DNA of 64,000 nucleotides, from contig JAKZAN010000171.1 in NCBI GenBank assembly GCA_023053545.1, positions 1 to 64,000 of the forward strand, written 5' to 3'. Position 1 is the first letter of the stretch. Each line of letters starts with the position of its first letter. The notes below the pieces were generated by a model. That model did no database searches and was not told the origin of the DNA. It saw nothing but the letters and a program-made list of their open reading frames with translations. This stretch comes from Lepidurus packardi. Lineage: Eukaryota; Arthropoda; Branchiopoda; Notostraca; Triopsidae. Shown piece after piece: positions 45,829 to 57,100 of the stretch. The position numbers and the translations under genes are program-made.

Positions 45829-47183
45829 ATGGGTAACGCATGCTGCGGCGAGGAAGTCCCTCGCAATAATATGGTCGAAAACCCCGTCATCACCAACAGA
45901 GTCGCTGTTCCCTCCAACATACCTCCCGTAACATCCCTTCTTACCGTTTTGCTCCCCCGTTCTGAGGCTGCTACTCAGGCTGTTTCTGGCGATGCCCCCC
46001 ACCCTGCCTTTGCACTTCCAGAGAACGCCCCCGCCCTCTCTGCTCCCGTGTCTGCGACACTCAATGCTCACAAAGATAGGCCATGTAACAAACCATTACC
46101 TGAACACTAATTCAAATAATACGATTACGATCTATCTAGTGAAGTTTGACAACAAGTATACTGGTGCCCATGATCTTAAGACCTACTATATCAGGGAGAA
46201 AGAAGCTTTCTACACTGGCGATTGGAAAAACGGAAAGCCCAATGGCAAGGGTAAAGTCCAGTACAAATCCGGAGCATATTTTGAGGGAGAGTTCAATAAC
46301 GGTCTTGCTGAGTGCTCAGACGGACTCTTCATTTACCCCGATGGCACGACCTACCGAGGCAATGTCCACAACTCGCAGGCCAATGGCAAGGGCAAACTTA
46401 CTAATGCTCGAGGAGATTTCTCGTACGAAGGTGATTGGGTAAATGATAAGCCTGAAGGCTTAGGACAAGAATCCCACGCCGATGGAAGCAAATACATTGG
46501 TGGCTTCAAAAACGGGCTGAAGTCTGGTCGAGGAAAGTACTTGTGGGGAACGACTCCCGCTGCCTTGACCCAACCCGGAGCCAACAAGGCAGTCACTCTA
46601 AACGATGAGCAAAAAGACTATTACGAAGGAGAGTTCGCGGATGGTTACATGGAGGATGTTTCTGGAACTGCTAAACAGTACCTAAAATCTAAGAATGAAC
46701 AATACGGGGGAGGAATCAAGAAGAATAAGCGTGAAGGGAAAGGGGTCTTAAAGAACAGTGCAGGATGCTATACTGGTATGAATCACTCGTTTTAGCAAAC
46801 TCATATTAATCAACTACATAGGCAACTTTGTCAACGACATGAAGCACGACCCCAAAGGAAAGTTCGAATACACTGACGGCAAAGTCTACGAGGGCGGCTT
46901 CGAAAGGAATCTGCCCCACGGCCCGGGTGTCCTCACTTTCCCCTCCGGCCAGACCATTACTGGTACATGGGATAACGGCGAGAACTCGCAAATCCTGAAA
47001 ATCGAAAAAGGCAAAAAGCCCGAGGCAGGTGGTGATGGGCAATTAGACTACAGCAAGTCTAATTTCCAGGCGAGCCAGTGGAACCAGACGGGAGACCCTT
47101 GGGCAAAATACCTCTATGGAACCCCGAACGTAGGTGCCCAGGAAGATCCCTTCAGGAACACGAAGAACTCTTGGGTGAAATGA
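45829..47183 (+). CDS. N-myristoylated/palmitoylated MORN-repeat protein
   Basis: 417 residues in three exons (introns 46085-46139 and 46776-46821). The N-terminus MGNACCGEE fits N-myristoylation on Gly2 and palmitoylation of two adjacent Cys, so membrane attachment is expected. A Pro/Ala-rich spacer of about 70 residues leads to at least eight MORN repeats (YTGDWKNGKPNGKGKVQYKSG, YRGNVHNSQANGKGKL, YEGDWVNDKPEGLGQ, YIGGFKNGLKSGRGKYLW, YEGEFADGYMEDVSG). They continue after intron 2 (YEGGFERNLPHGPGVLTFPSG). The tail (ASQWNQTGDPWAKYLYGTP) is not a MORN unit. MORN proteins tether membranes to cytoskeleton. Stop TGA 47181-47183. Confidence 0.92.
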
Positions 47184-47362
47184 TGGAAGTTTGATGATTT
47201 TCTAGGGAATGTGTAGGAAGAACAAGAAATCAGATGAATAGCATTATTGACGTATTAAAGCAAGCGCTACTCTGTGCCTAGACGAAGATTGGGAGGAGAC
47301 CAGAATTCTATGAAACTATCTCTGTGAATCACGAGTATCCCTATGCAAAATATCATTCATAT

Positions 47363-49086
47363 TCAGACTCCTGAATTTTCTTCGACGAGGGGGTTATTTC
47401 CTGGCTTCGCATTTTTCCTGTGCTTCCATACTCTGAACAACCAATACCCCAACACCAAGCCGCAGCTTAGCACAATCATAGGCGTATAGTTCAAACGCCT
47501 CCCTCCACCCATGTAGATCACAACTGTCTCCCCAATGCTGCCATCCCGGCCGAGGATGTGCGACCACTTCAGGCATCGACTGGAAGGAGTGCAGTTATAA
47601 GTCTCCATGATGGTGTATCCAGTGTTCACAAACTGGGACGCTTCGTATTCCTTAAGAGGGACTGTGGTTATTTGAGGCGACAACGTCAAATTAATTCATG
47701 AAATGTGTTCAGGTGTTACACTGTGATGTCTAGACGAAGTAGTTGTTTCCGGCAGAGCCCTCGATGACTTGGATTGGGGACTGGGGATTTTCGAATACTA
47801 TCTGACCGTCCGACACGATTTACTAACCCTTGACGACCCTTCCATCCGCTGTCATTGGATTGTTTCTTCTGTACAGATGAATGTGGGCACTCAACACTAA
47901 AGGAATCTAAAAGCACCAACCTCAGAGAAATAGTCAGGCGAGCATGATGTTGGCTACCTTAAATTAGTCATAGTATTGCAGCACGGGCATCAGGACCTTA
48001 CTGTACACCTTGTTGAAACAGTCTTGGTTGTGCAGGTATCCTTCGCAGTAATACGGGTAATGAGAAAATGGGATGACCCATTGCACCGAGTCGCTCATCT
48101 TGGCTTTGGAATAATCCGCTTTCATCCACTACAGCTTATCTGGCAGTCCTGAAACGTTCTTATCTTTTACTTCCGCGTAGAAGTTCAACGACTGGAAATG
48201 AACATTGCCAACCTCGAATGAATACATATCCATGTTATTTCCTGGCACTCTAAAGCTAGCGCCGTACACTATTTGGCTCAAAGGTCTGTTCTTTACCCCA
48301 TACTCATGGTTCCCCGGAGTCACCATGAAAGGGATCCGCGAAAGGACTTTCTGAGCCTCCATCATGAACGGCTTGTATTTGCCGCAACTCCCCTCTACTC
48401 CTGTATTGGGGTCTGCATCGCAGATATCGTAGGCAAGGTCACCGAGAAACACAGCAAAGGAGACAATGCAGCCATCTAGTTTGTTAAGCAGAGGCATAAT
48501 GTTGTAGTATTCGGGATGAGTGTCGTCGACGAGCCCCCAATCTCCGAGAACCAGCCATTTGTGCTGTGGGATGTCTCTGCCCACGAGGCAAGTCTCAACG
48601 GGACCGAAAGTGTATTGAAACTTGTCTTTAGACACCCCGTAAACGGTATAGTAGATGGGATTGTGGGATATCTTATTGGTAAGGATGTTAATGGGGCAGT
48701 GGTGAATATAGGTTGTGAAGTTTGCCAAGGGCAAGATATCAGGTTGTGTTTGGCAATCATATAGTTGGTTGTTGAGGGACACGTACGAGTCAGCGCAGAA
48801 GTCCTAAATAATACAAATAAAAAATTAAGTTGGTCGAATAGAAAAAGGAATCCCGAAATTTGAAGCTCAGCCTCCATACAGTATAGTGCTTGTTCGGTTT
48901 AATTCGAGCAAAAGGGTATGTTTATACATCAGTGTTGAAGCTGAGAAAGAGGGAATTGGGTCCTCTTTCTGGGGTATAGTGTTCTGCGAGTGCGAGTCTG
49001 ACACCCCATACATCGCATTTCTCAGAGTTCAGGATTGCGAGGAGCAAAAGGAAAACAATAGAAGAAGGGAGGTTCGTGACTGGCAT
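47363..49086 (-). CDS. Purple acid phosphatase-like metallophosphoesterase, membrane anchored
   Basis: 503 residues in four exons (introns 48879-48804, 47957-47907, 47735-47651). In order: signal peptide (SSIVFLLLLAILNSE); an N-domain; the metal-ligand blocks GDWG, FLGDLAYD, TPGNHEYG, PFSHYPYY, and SAHIHLYRR. The last is the family's GHxHxYxR with Gly replaced by Ala; all metal His remain. The C-terminal exon adds a membrane helix (MIVLSCGLVLGYWLFRVW) and a short Lys/Asn-rich tail. The enzyme should act outside the cell or in vacuole/lysosome as a phosphomonoesterase. The acceptor of intron 3 (after CTTAAG) is the least certain border. Stop TGA 47363-47365. Confidence 0.88.
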
Positions 49087-49456
49087 TGTTTATCTTGGTT
49101 TGATTTGTTTAGAATGTCCTATGAATATGATAACTCCGATTGGAAAGGCAACCATACTTCAGGGGGTTGAAAAAGATGTTAGGATATCAAAAGGTGTCAG
49201 GGATATCTGCTTAGTTATTTAGAGCCAGGAGAAAAGAAAGGGAGTCTGAGAAAGGCGTGGAGTAACCAGGATACTTATTATGACCAGAACATGCGAGGGA
49301 AGACTACACAGATTAGATGATATTTTGGAGGTTAATGAATGGATAAAGTCAATTAGGGGCCAGTGCTTCGGAAGGTACACACTAAGTGTAAGCAATAAAG
49401 ATGCCAGGCACAGATTTCTAAAAAATAACTCATAGTATTCATGTATTCATCAGTCC
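49087..49456. other. Intergenic, no gene seen
   Basis: 370 bases between the phosphatase start and the stop of the next minus-strand gene. No convincing coding frame; it should include the phosphatase promoter. Confidence 0.5.
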
Positions 49457-50165
49457 TCAGTCGTCGTAAATCTCTTGTCCGTAACACACTTTGTTCGTAC
49501 TATCCCAGTTCGCAATCCCCACTCCAATCACCCCAGACATCAGCAGCGACACGTTCAGCAGAATCATCACTACACAAAATACCATATAAAGGGGAGTTCT
49601 TACGTGTCCAGAAGAAGCCTGCAGTCTTGAACCACGCCCTGCCCGTCGTCAGCATCGCAAACAGCAGAAGTAGCGCATACCCGTAACTCATTCCAGTCTG
49701 GTAGATATATGGAGAGTACATGACGCTGAAGGCCACAGCGATGGCATGATGTCCGTAGACTACCGGCATAATGTTATCGACCTCAGTCATGTCGAATTCC
49801 AGGCAACATACTCTGAATCTGCGCACGGGGCAAAGGGAGGTTTTGCAGTCAGTATCCGCATCAGTCATCGAAGAACGGTTAAACTCCGTTGCGTTTTTGA
49901 GCTTTTTGTTAGTCTCGTCCAAGTCAGAGACTTTTTCTTCCTTCTCAGAGCCACTTTTCTCTGAAGAACTATTCTCATCGCTGCCCTCGCGGACTGCATT
50001 TACGGACGCTGCCTCTTCGGAGTTGGTCTGTAAGATGTATGCGACCTTGAGGAAGAGGTAGAGGAGGGAGAGGATGAGAAGTTCTGCGACCATGGCCTTG
50101 CGGTTGAGGTTAATGGCATTATCGTTGTCGAGGAACGGAGAGCAGAAGTTAAAATGCCAAGGCAT
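49457..50165 (-). CDS. Small multi-pass membrane protein, unknown
   Basis: 224 residues in two exons (intron 49603-49570, 34 bp, GTAAGA...GTGTAG). An N-terminal hydrophobic helix (VAELLILSLLYLFLKVAYIL) precedes an acidic, Ser/Glu/Lys-rich loop of about 60 residues. A Cys-containing segment follows (CKTSLCPVRRFRVCCLEFD). Three further hydrophobic stretches follow (HHAIAVAFSVMYSPYIY, GYALLLLFAMLTTG, and, only after splicing, LMILLNVSLLMSGVIGVGIANW). The tail NKVCYGQEIYDD ends at TGA 49457-49459. No family recognised. Without splicing the last TM would be lost, which supports the intron. Confidence 0.75.
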
Positions 50166-50617
50166 GGGAGTGTTTGGTGGAGTGGTATGATGTATTTTTG
50201 GAAATGATAATAATGCAGGTTGTATGTTTGATGGAGTTGGTTAGATTTAGAAAGGGAAAGAAGAGCTGAGAACACACCGAAATGGAATATGAACTGTTTA
50301 TTGGGTTTTAAAATATGGGATCGTTTTACCAGGGTGCTAGGATCTATTCAGCCAGCGACTGTTTCGCCTTCCCCTACTCTCTTTCCCATTCTGACTTATC
50401 CTATTCCCAATCCCATGCCTCATACCTCAGATTCTCCTGACCCTTCCTAATCACATATTTTCCACCCATCTCCTCCCCGTTCTTGTCAAGTCACCCCCTC
50501 CCAAAAACCCTCTCCCTCCCGAAACGTAGTCCAGCCAAATCAAACATGATATCATCGTGACACATAACACTGTCCAATTAAGTAAGTGAACCACCTGTGC
50601 TCCTATGCTCCCTCCCT
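50166..50617. other. Intergenic, no gene seen
   Basis: 452 bases, pyrimidine-rich on the plus strand (about 50380-50520). It lies between the multi-TM gene start and the stop of the pseudokinase-like gene. It holds a promoter and a 3' end; nothing else recognised. Confidence 0.5.
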
Positions 50618-51661
50618 TCAGCATGCAAGAGTTCTCGCCTCTTCCACTTCTTCTAAATAATTCTATCTTTCACTGTTTTCAATTAATCTCCTTGTACTGT
50701 CATTATGTGAATTCTTCCCTCCCGTGTTCTTAGGTTTTCCTATTCTGATGTTCTGTTTCTTTATATTTGCACCCTTCTTTGGTTTTCTAACCTCATCTGT
50801 TCCCAATACCTCGCTGACCCCCAATGGCTTCACATGCATGTTGGAGCTTTCACCATTCTTTACTCTGATGATGGTATCAGCTCGAGAGACGCACGGTTTT
50901 CGGATTGGTCTTTTGGGCCGACACACCGTTGTAACCTGGCGAGCCTGGCTTTTCTTCAGGAGGTCGTTCAGGAAGTCTGAAAACTGTCTGGTGCAATTAG
51001 CTTTGAGTTTTCTAATGCGCTGCCGGAGATTAGTACGCAGAGTCGGGTGTTGCTAAAGTGAGCCTGTGCGATCAGCAGCAAACATCAATATATGCAGCAA
51101 TCTGGCGTATTGCTCAGCCGAGTCTAAGAGTACTCCAGGAACAATAGGTTCTGGCTGTTTGGCAGTTGAATTATTAGAAAGTTAGCCCGAAAATTGATGA
51201 TGCTCAAGTTTATAACCGAGGAGCCACGCCTCAATCAGCTTTATGTTTCCTTCCTCATCCACCACGATGTGCTAAGCTTGCAAAGGTGGCACAGGGTAAT
51301 TATTGCTGTAAAGGTAAGTCAGGGCTTCCACCACGGGTTAGAAAGTATTACACAGTGCCTCATCATCGAAAAGAGGGAGTTGGTGCGGACTATTGCAGGG
51401 GCCACAGATCATCAACTTAGAGGCGAGGTCAGCGATATAGTAGCCGAAGTAGAGGCCGACCCGGTCACGCAGGGGCCCTGGAGCAACCTCGTAGAGAGAA
51501 ATGATGGCAGGGTGTCTGAGGGTTTTGCGATGCCGAAGTAGAGGGAGATAGTGGGAGGGGAGAGAGAATTCTTTGTAGAACATCTTGATGTTAGAAGCGC
51601 TGAGGACGAGATGATCGGAGGCGACTTTGATGATGCGAGAGGAAGGAGTGTCTTGGTGCAT
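50618..51661 (-). CDS. Protein-kinase-like protein lacking catalytic residues (pseudokinase)
   Basis: 347 residues from the Met at 51661 to TGA 50618-50620; upstream exons are possible. The kinase outline is visible by eye: RHRKTLRHPAIISLYEV (alpha-C to beta-4), VEALTYLYSNNYPVPPLQAQHIVVDEEGNIKLIEAWL, which aligns with the L-K-Y-L-H-x-x-x-I-V-H-R-D-L-K-x-x-N-I-L-V-D-x-x-G-x-I-K-L-x-D-F-G block. There HRD has become VPP and DFG has become EAW, so it should be inactive. The region after it resembles a helical C-lobe, and the last 120 residues are basic and disordered (KRPIRKPCVSRADTIIRV, KPKKGANIKKQNIRIGKPK). No Gly-loop is visible, perhaps because it lies in an uncalled 5' exon. Confidence 0.6.
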
Positions 51662-51862
51662 TGGGGAGAAGTGGTATGTTACAGGGGTGCCAATACTTGC
51701 TGTAAGAATATAAGTATATGTGTGTTTATCTTTTTGTCAAAACATTTAATGAATATTTTCGTGAGCTTGATTCCCTGAAGGAAATGGGAAGCGAGTAAAG
51801 CCAAAGTAGAACATTCGAAAGTTACACCTGCTCAAACTAGCCAAACCAACCACATCCTGTCC

Positions 51863-52108
51863 TCATTCTATCATTCCAAAATCCAATGCGCTGTCGCACT
51901 GCCCATCTTTAAATCTGCGACAACACCCCTTCACGCCCACACCAGCTCCTAAAATCATATCCCATTTACTGTACTCCCACCACCAGTCCACACTATCGAC
52001 ACTGGATTGGTGTTTCTTCCCAAACGGGTAGCAAGATGGGTTCAGTGGCCATTTTATAAATGAGTTACCTAGTGTTTGGCTGCCCTGCGAAAGATGTGAA
52101 GAATGCAT
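51863..52108 (-). CDS. Small ORF, doubtful
   Basis: An 81-residue frame (ATG 52108, TGA 51863-51865) without reassigned codons. It contains the segment WWWEYSKWDMILGAGVGVKGCC and has plausible amino-acid composition. A GGTAACTC donor-like site lies inside it near 52067. It could be a small gene, or 5' exons of the pseudokinase-like gene that lies just downstream in the same frame phase. I cannot decide. Confidence 0.25.
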   Translation of the reverse strand: MHSSHLSQGSQTLGNSFIKWPLNPSCYPFGKKHQSSVDSVDWWWEYSKWDMILGAGVGVKGCCRRFKDGQCDSALDFGMIE

Positions 52109-52413
52109 CTCCTAATATTGTATATATATAATCGTCCTTGGAGGTTCAAGTGGTTCTGGGTATGTTCAGCCCATGACACAAGGCAGCACGACCTATGGTT
52201 GTATAGGAGATGAGCGCTACCCTCTCGCTGGTTTTAGTAATCACTTCGAAACACTGACGGCAACTTACTTGTTAATTTCCCGATAACCTCCAGTGATAGT
52301 ATATGTGGGCCAGTCCTCTCTAATCATATCCATATCTTACACCAACACTGGCTACAAAATTGGTTTTCAGTTTAGTTCAATAAGCAGTCACCAATATCTA
52401 TCAACCATTGTTC
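52109..52413. other. No clear gene; possible 3' exon of the next gene
   Basis: 305 bases with no independent gene. The neighbouring minus-strand gene ends in TGA embedded in a GTGAGA donor-like sequence, and CAG/TAG acceptor-like sites follow near 52350-52360. A 3' exon may therefore lie here, for example a frame containing TYTITGGYREINK. Confidence 0.35.
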
Positions 52414-53082
52414 TCACCTATTACGATTTCTCTGCCCCAGTCCAACCCGGTTGAACTCGCCTTCTACTATATTATCGATTCCTCGCACTTGGTTCCCTAA
52501 GCCCTTCAGCTGATTTATTTGGCCCTTCACCGCATTCGAATACCCAACCACATTGTTTTCAGACCCTCTAATTTGATTATTTCTTCCTCGGAAGACGTTA
52601 TTCGTTCCCTCGACATGATTAATATAAAGGTCGGACTGGTTGGGATCCGTGGATACAGATAGGGGTCGATTCACTGATGGTGACCCATTCATGTTTAGAG
52701 GACGACCTCTAGGGTTTTGCTGGACATTTATCGGATTTCTGTTGTTCCAATTGTTGACGGGAGATGCCTCAATATTCATACTGGACTTAGGATTGGCAGG
52801 GAGCTGGAGAGGTTGGGCATTCGATGTAGGGGCGAAGAAATTGTCTGAAAACCTTTGAGGCTGTCCTGTAGATTATCTAGTCGAAACCTGATCAAAGACA
52901 GTCTCTTGCTGATTAGGCGGAGAGGCGGGGATATTAGACGCGAAGAAACCATCCTTATGGAAGGGTATAAAGGGATGGGTGGATGTAGGAGTGGAGAGTG
53001 GGAAAGAAGAAGGAGGGGTAGGGCTAAAAGGGAAGGAATATGTGAGGGAAGCGAGGGAGACGAAAAGGAGGTGTAGTTTCAT
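52414..53082 (-). CDS. Secreted protein with GxxNxxx repeats
   Basis: 222 residues from ATG 53082 to the first TGA (52414-52416). A signal peptide (LHLLFVSLASLTYSFPF) is followed by a Pro/Ser/Thr-rich region and an Asn/Pro linker. The C-terminal 65 residues are about nine near-heptad units of form N-x-[VI]-x-G-x-x (HVEGTNN, VFRGRNN, QIRGSENN, VVGYSN, AVKGQIN, QLKGLGN, QVRGIDN, IVEGEFN). This pattern suggests a beta-solenoid. The end may be wrong: the stop overlaps a GTGAGA splice-donor-like sequence. No named family. It could be a surface-coat or extruded matrix component. Confidence 0.7.
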
Positions 53083-53277
53083 GGAAGCTGGGATTTGTAG
53101 AGGAAGTGGAGTGGCAATAGTTTTCTAATAAATAGAAGAAATGATTAGAGGGATATTTGTTAGAAGCGGATAAAGTCTGAGACCAATAGCCGAGAAGGAG
53201 GCAAGTGTCTTCTATTTATTGACCAGATGTTAAGATAACGCTAGTATTTTAATATCATAAAAGGGTTCCATCCCAAG

Positions 53278-53547
53278 TCAGCTACTATTGTTTATACACA
53301 TCTGATGCTTCATGACGCCAGGATATGGAATACAGGGTCTCTTTGCACTGTGAAGTGTTCCCAGGCTCAACACTATCACCATTGATGATCTAGTTGTCGG
53401 AAACATTATTAGATAATCAGATCTATCGAAGTAGCCCACCGTGATTCCAGAGAGATATCTAGGGTGGTAAGAATAGATTAATGGCTGGTTTAGCGGCAAT
53501 CTAGTGTAGGTTTTATCTGGTATTATTGTTCCCTTCGATCTAAACAT
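53278..53547 (-). CDS. Possible gene or 3' exon, doubtful
   Basis: An 89-residue frame (ATG 53547, TGA 53278-53280) with protein-like segments (PLIYSYHPRYLSGITVGYFD). A different minus-strand frame immediately upstream (about 53560-53700) also looks coding (YFFDTDLCLMFESLKLETMKGML). The two may be exons of one gene, but I could not find a GT-AG pair that joins them in phase. No homologue recognised. Confidence 0.3.
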   Translation of the reverse strand: MFRSKGTIIPDKTYTRLPLNQPLIYSYHPRYLSGITVGYFDRSDYLIMFPTTRSSMVIVLSLGTLHSAKRPCIPYPGVMKHQMCINNSS

Positions 53548-54191
53548 CTCAAAATTGATTTGGTGGCACCTATTTCTGTTTGCCGTCGACCATAAAATCC
53601 TCTAAGCATGCCTTTCATGGTTTCCAACTTTAGCGACTCAAACATCAGACACAAATCAGTATCAAAGAAATAGTTCCCCAATCCAACATATCATAATCTA
53701 CTCAATAATCCTTACTCTAGTGCTTCCACGTCTAGAGCATCCAATATCCGGTCCTCCTGAAGAAATCCCTCTGATCGTTTCCTCATATCACCATATCATA
53801 ACATCATGATATCATCATGAACATCATGATATCATCATGAACATCCTTCATGAACATCGCGTCTACACGGACTCATGCTTATATTGCACTTGTTGCACTA
53901 CTATACCATAATCACTATGTCGTTGTGTTAGGAAGGTACGAAGTGAGATGCCTGCGAGGACGAGCAAGGCGGGACGATTAAAATAGTACTTATCAGTTAT
54001 TCGGGACTACTCTTTATTGGATAGTAAAATGGATGTCAATGAACCTTGGGATTCGATTTTGATTGGGTCTGGAAGTCCATGAAGTTTGGCACTCGGATTA
54101 TCTTAGTCTCTGTGTCTCTATCGGAACACTCTTCACATATATACACAATACGGCATTCTGATATCTACTACTCATTTATCTTACCATCCAA
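53548..54191. other. Mostly non-coding stretch with a short tandem repeat
   Basis: 644 bases before the stop of the large LRR gene. Apart from a possible exon at about 53560-53700 on the minus strand, no gene is seen. It contains a 20-base tandem duplication (listed separately). The region near 53900-54000 has no recognisable tRNA fold. Confidence 0.45.
53801..53840. repeat. Exact 20-bp tandem duplication
   Basis: The unit ACATCATGATATCATCATGA occurs twice in direct succession, with a degraded third copy to about 53858. Each unit contains the palindrome ATGATATCAT. It lies in non-coding sequence. Confidence 0.9.
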
Positions 54192-57100
54192 TCACATCTT
54201 CCCACTTTTGCCCTTTCCGCCTTTTTGATTGCGCCAGCCTCGCATCTTCCGCCAGTTAACGCAGAAGTCGTCCTTTTGCTCCTCACTGGATACTCTGCTT
54301 AACTGTTCAAGCACCAGTTTACAGACCTTGCTGTCTGTCTCCACAGGGTTATTCTTGTAGTTTATCTACTTTAGCCTCGGTAGTAACTGCATGGCGTCTC
54401 GGAATCGGAACTCCCGGATCAAATTATTCTACATATTAAGAGTACGCAGCTCTTCCATAAAAAGGACTGGGATATTTCCGACAATCTTGTTGTCCGAAAT
54501 ATTCAGAGACTTCAGGACTGGTAACCTGCAGTGTTCTAGATTGCTTGCATCCGGTAGCTGGTTTTTGGACAAATTTAGGTCTTTGAGAGTATTGGACCTA
54601 AAGCATGGGATTGCCTGGCAGAGTTCGTTTTCACTCAAGTCTAGTTCCTAGAGACGGGTTCTGTTGTAATCAAGAAACTGTAGCCCCTTCAAGTCTGTCA
54701 TCTTATTATTTCTCAAGACCAAAACACATAGGTTAGGTATGTTGGTAAAATCTGGTAAGGACCCAGTAATGTGATTTTGTGTGAGGGTGAGTTTAGAAAC
54801 CTTGGGAGTACTCCACTGTGACAGCAACTGAATTTCTGTGATCAGATTGTGATCCAAAGCTAGCGTGACGAGACTTTCGAATCTGAGCACAGGCATCTTG
54901 CCGGAGATTTTATTATTCGAAATTTGGAGCAGTTTGAGCGTAGGTAACTTGCTGTTGCTAAATGATTAGATACTTGTGATTAGATTTGAATCAAGGCGCA
55001 GTGTTTCGAGACAGGCGTACTCTAACACTGGGAGTGGGCCAGTAATATCGTTGTGCTGTCCATCGATTTTTTTAATGTTGCGGAAATCAGAAGCTGTGAG
55101 GCCTTAAAGAGACTCAATTTTGTTGTGGTCGAAGTAATAAATTTATAACTTTGAGCGTCTTAGAAGGGGGAGCCTCTTCAGTCTATTTTAGCTGATGAAC
55201 AGGGTGGAAAGTTCGGGCAAACACGATTATCCAAGTTCATCAAGATCTTCAATCTAGTTTTTTGATAAATCCAATACCACCAGATGCTAGTAAGACATCT
55301 TTTGGATCTTGGGTCCTATTTTGTTATGCTTGAGATTCAAGTACTTTAAGGTCTTCAGATCTAGCAAGCTCTCAAGAGAGGTAAGCTTGTTTTATCGCAA
55401 ATGCAGATCCTAAAGACCTGTGAAGTTCTTGAGAAAAGACACATCTTCCAATTGATTTTCCCACAAATTAATGGACTTTACTTCCTTCTTGTTTTTTAAG
55501 ATGTTGAGGACTGTGAGATCCCTGAGTTCCTTGTTGCTCAGCTAGAGAGTGATGTTGGTGGATTTTTTGTTTTCCTCCATTAAATATCTATAAATATCCT
55601 TCTCTAACATCTTGGTTTCAATGACTCGAGGATCCTCCTCAAAGTCTATTATTAGGAATGTCTTTTTGGAGTGGTTCGGTACGCCAATAATTCTGGTGAT
55701 GTTGCGAGCCTCGAATATTCCCTCAAGATCACTCCATCTCTGGCTCAGGTGGGTCTTCTGATAGTACTTCAGGGACTCGATTGTGGCCACCTCTATCGCT
55801 CTGGGTTTGAGTATCATGACCCAGTTGGATGCGCTGCCATTGCTAATCCTTTCTTTCTTCACTGCGTCGATTGTATAGAATGCTTCCACAAATCTGGTTT
55901 TGCCTTCCTTTATGAACAATTTATGAACCATTCCTTTGACTCCTTGGTTATCGAAACAGAAAGTAAGACTATATCGTAAGCCAGGGTGCTAGGCCTTTCC
56001 AAAGTAGGCATCCAACTCTTGACGAATTGCATTCGGGCCGATGAATCCTGTGAAGACGGGTACATTTTCGATATAAACATCTAAAAGTGAGTCGTCGATG
56101 TAGCGGGACACATAGGATTTGTAATCACCGCAGGACGTAATGATGCATTGCGGACAGACACTGAACAGACATCTCTAGCACCTCAGATAATCATTGAAAA
56201 AACTGAAAGACTCGATGAACCTCATGCAGCTATTGCAACAGAAGGGCGTTGTGTTCGAATAGAACTACATTTAGGAGGGAGCATGGTTGTTACTACACAC
56301 AAAAGTGTTCTTGGTCTCGCCCAGACTAAAATTAGGTGTGCGATTTTTACTCTTAAACTCGATGAGACGATTGGGAGTGAAGAATGACAACCTGGGGTCC
56401 TCGGTGACCAGTATGTTTGCGCACTGGTAGAGCAAAGGAAAAGTTGTCCTTTGGAGCTCGTAGAGATAGTGACAAAAGTGATCGTTGACTTCCTCTTTAC
56501 CCTTTCCTAGTGCTAGTTGGACTTCACAGATGAGGAAGGACTCCTTGAGTTTAATATTAATCAAGATATCCCGAGTGCTTTCATGTAGCTTGTTCTTTAC
56601 CCTTATAATTTAGAACTCCTCTTTTTTGTCCTTCATCTAGTCATAGATTCTGAGAATCTATTTTTTGCTGCCCACACACTTACACCTAAGCAAATCCATA
56701 ACTCCGAACGTTACCAAGTCTATGCTCGATTCCAGTCGGTCATCATTATACTTATTCCGGATCGAGTTTAAAGAAGTCAGACAGCTATTAAGGGACTGGA
56801 GGGTGAAGGTCTCAGAGCATTCGCTCAGGCTCTGGGCAATCTTGGATATGACGACTTCTTTATCGTCCAGATATTCGTACCCCTCATAGCCATTGAGAGC
56901 GAGCAGGATGAGGTCTATAATAATTGATGTCTGCTGACGGCCCCACATAATATTCTAGGGCTCATTCTTCTACTTCCAGATCTTTCTGAGGAGTTCACCG
57001 AGCTTGGCTTTACGTTTCTTAGACAGGGATATTACGAATTATTTGTTGCTCTTAAAACCCGTCTTGTTGTTTAAAATCTTTCCATTTGTGTCTTGTAGGG

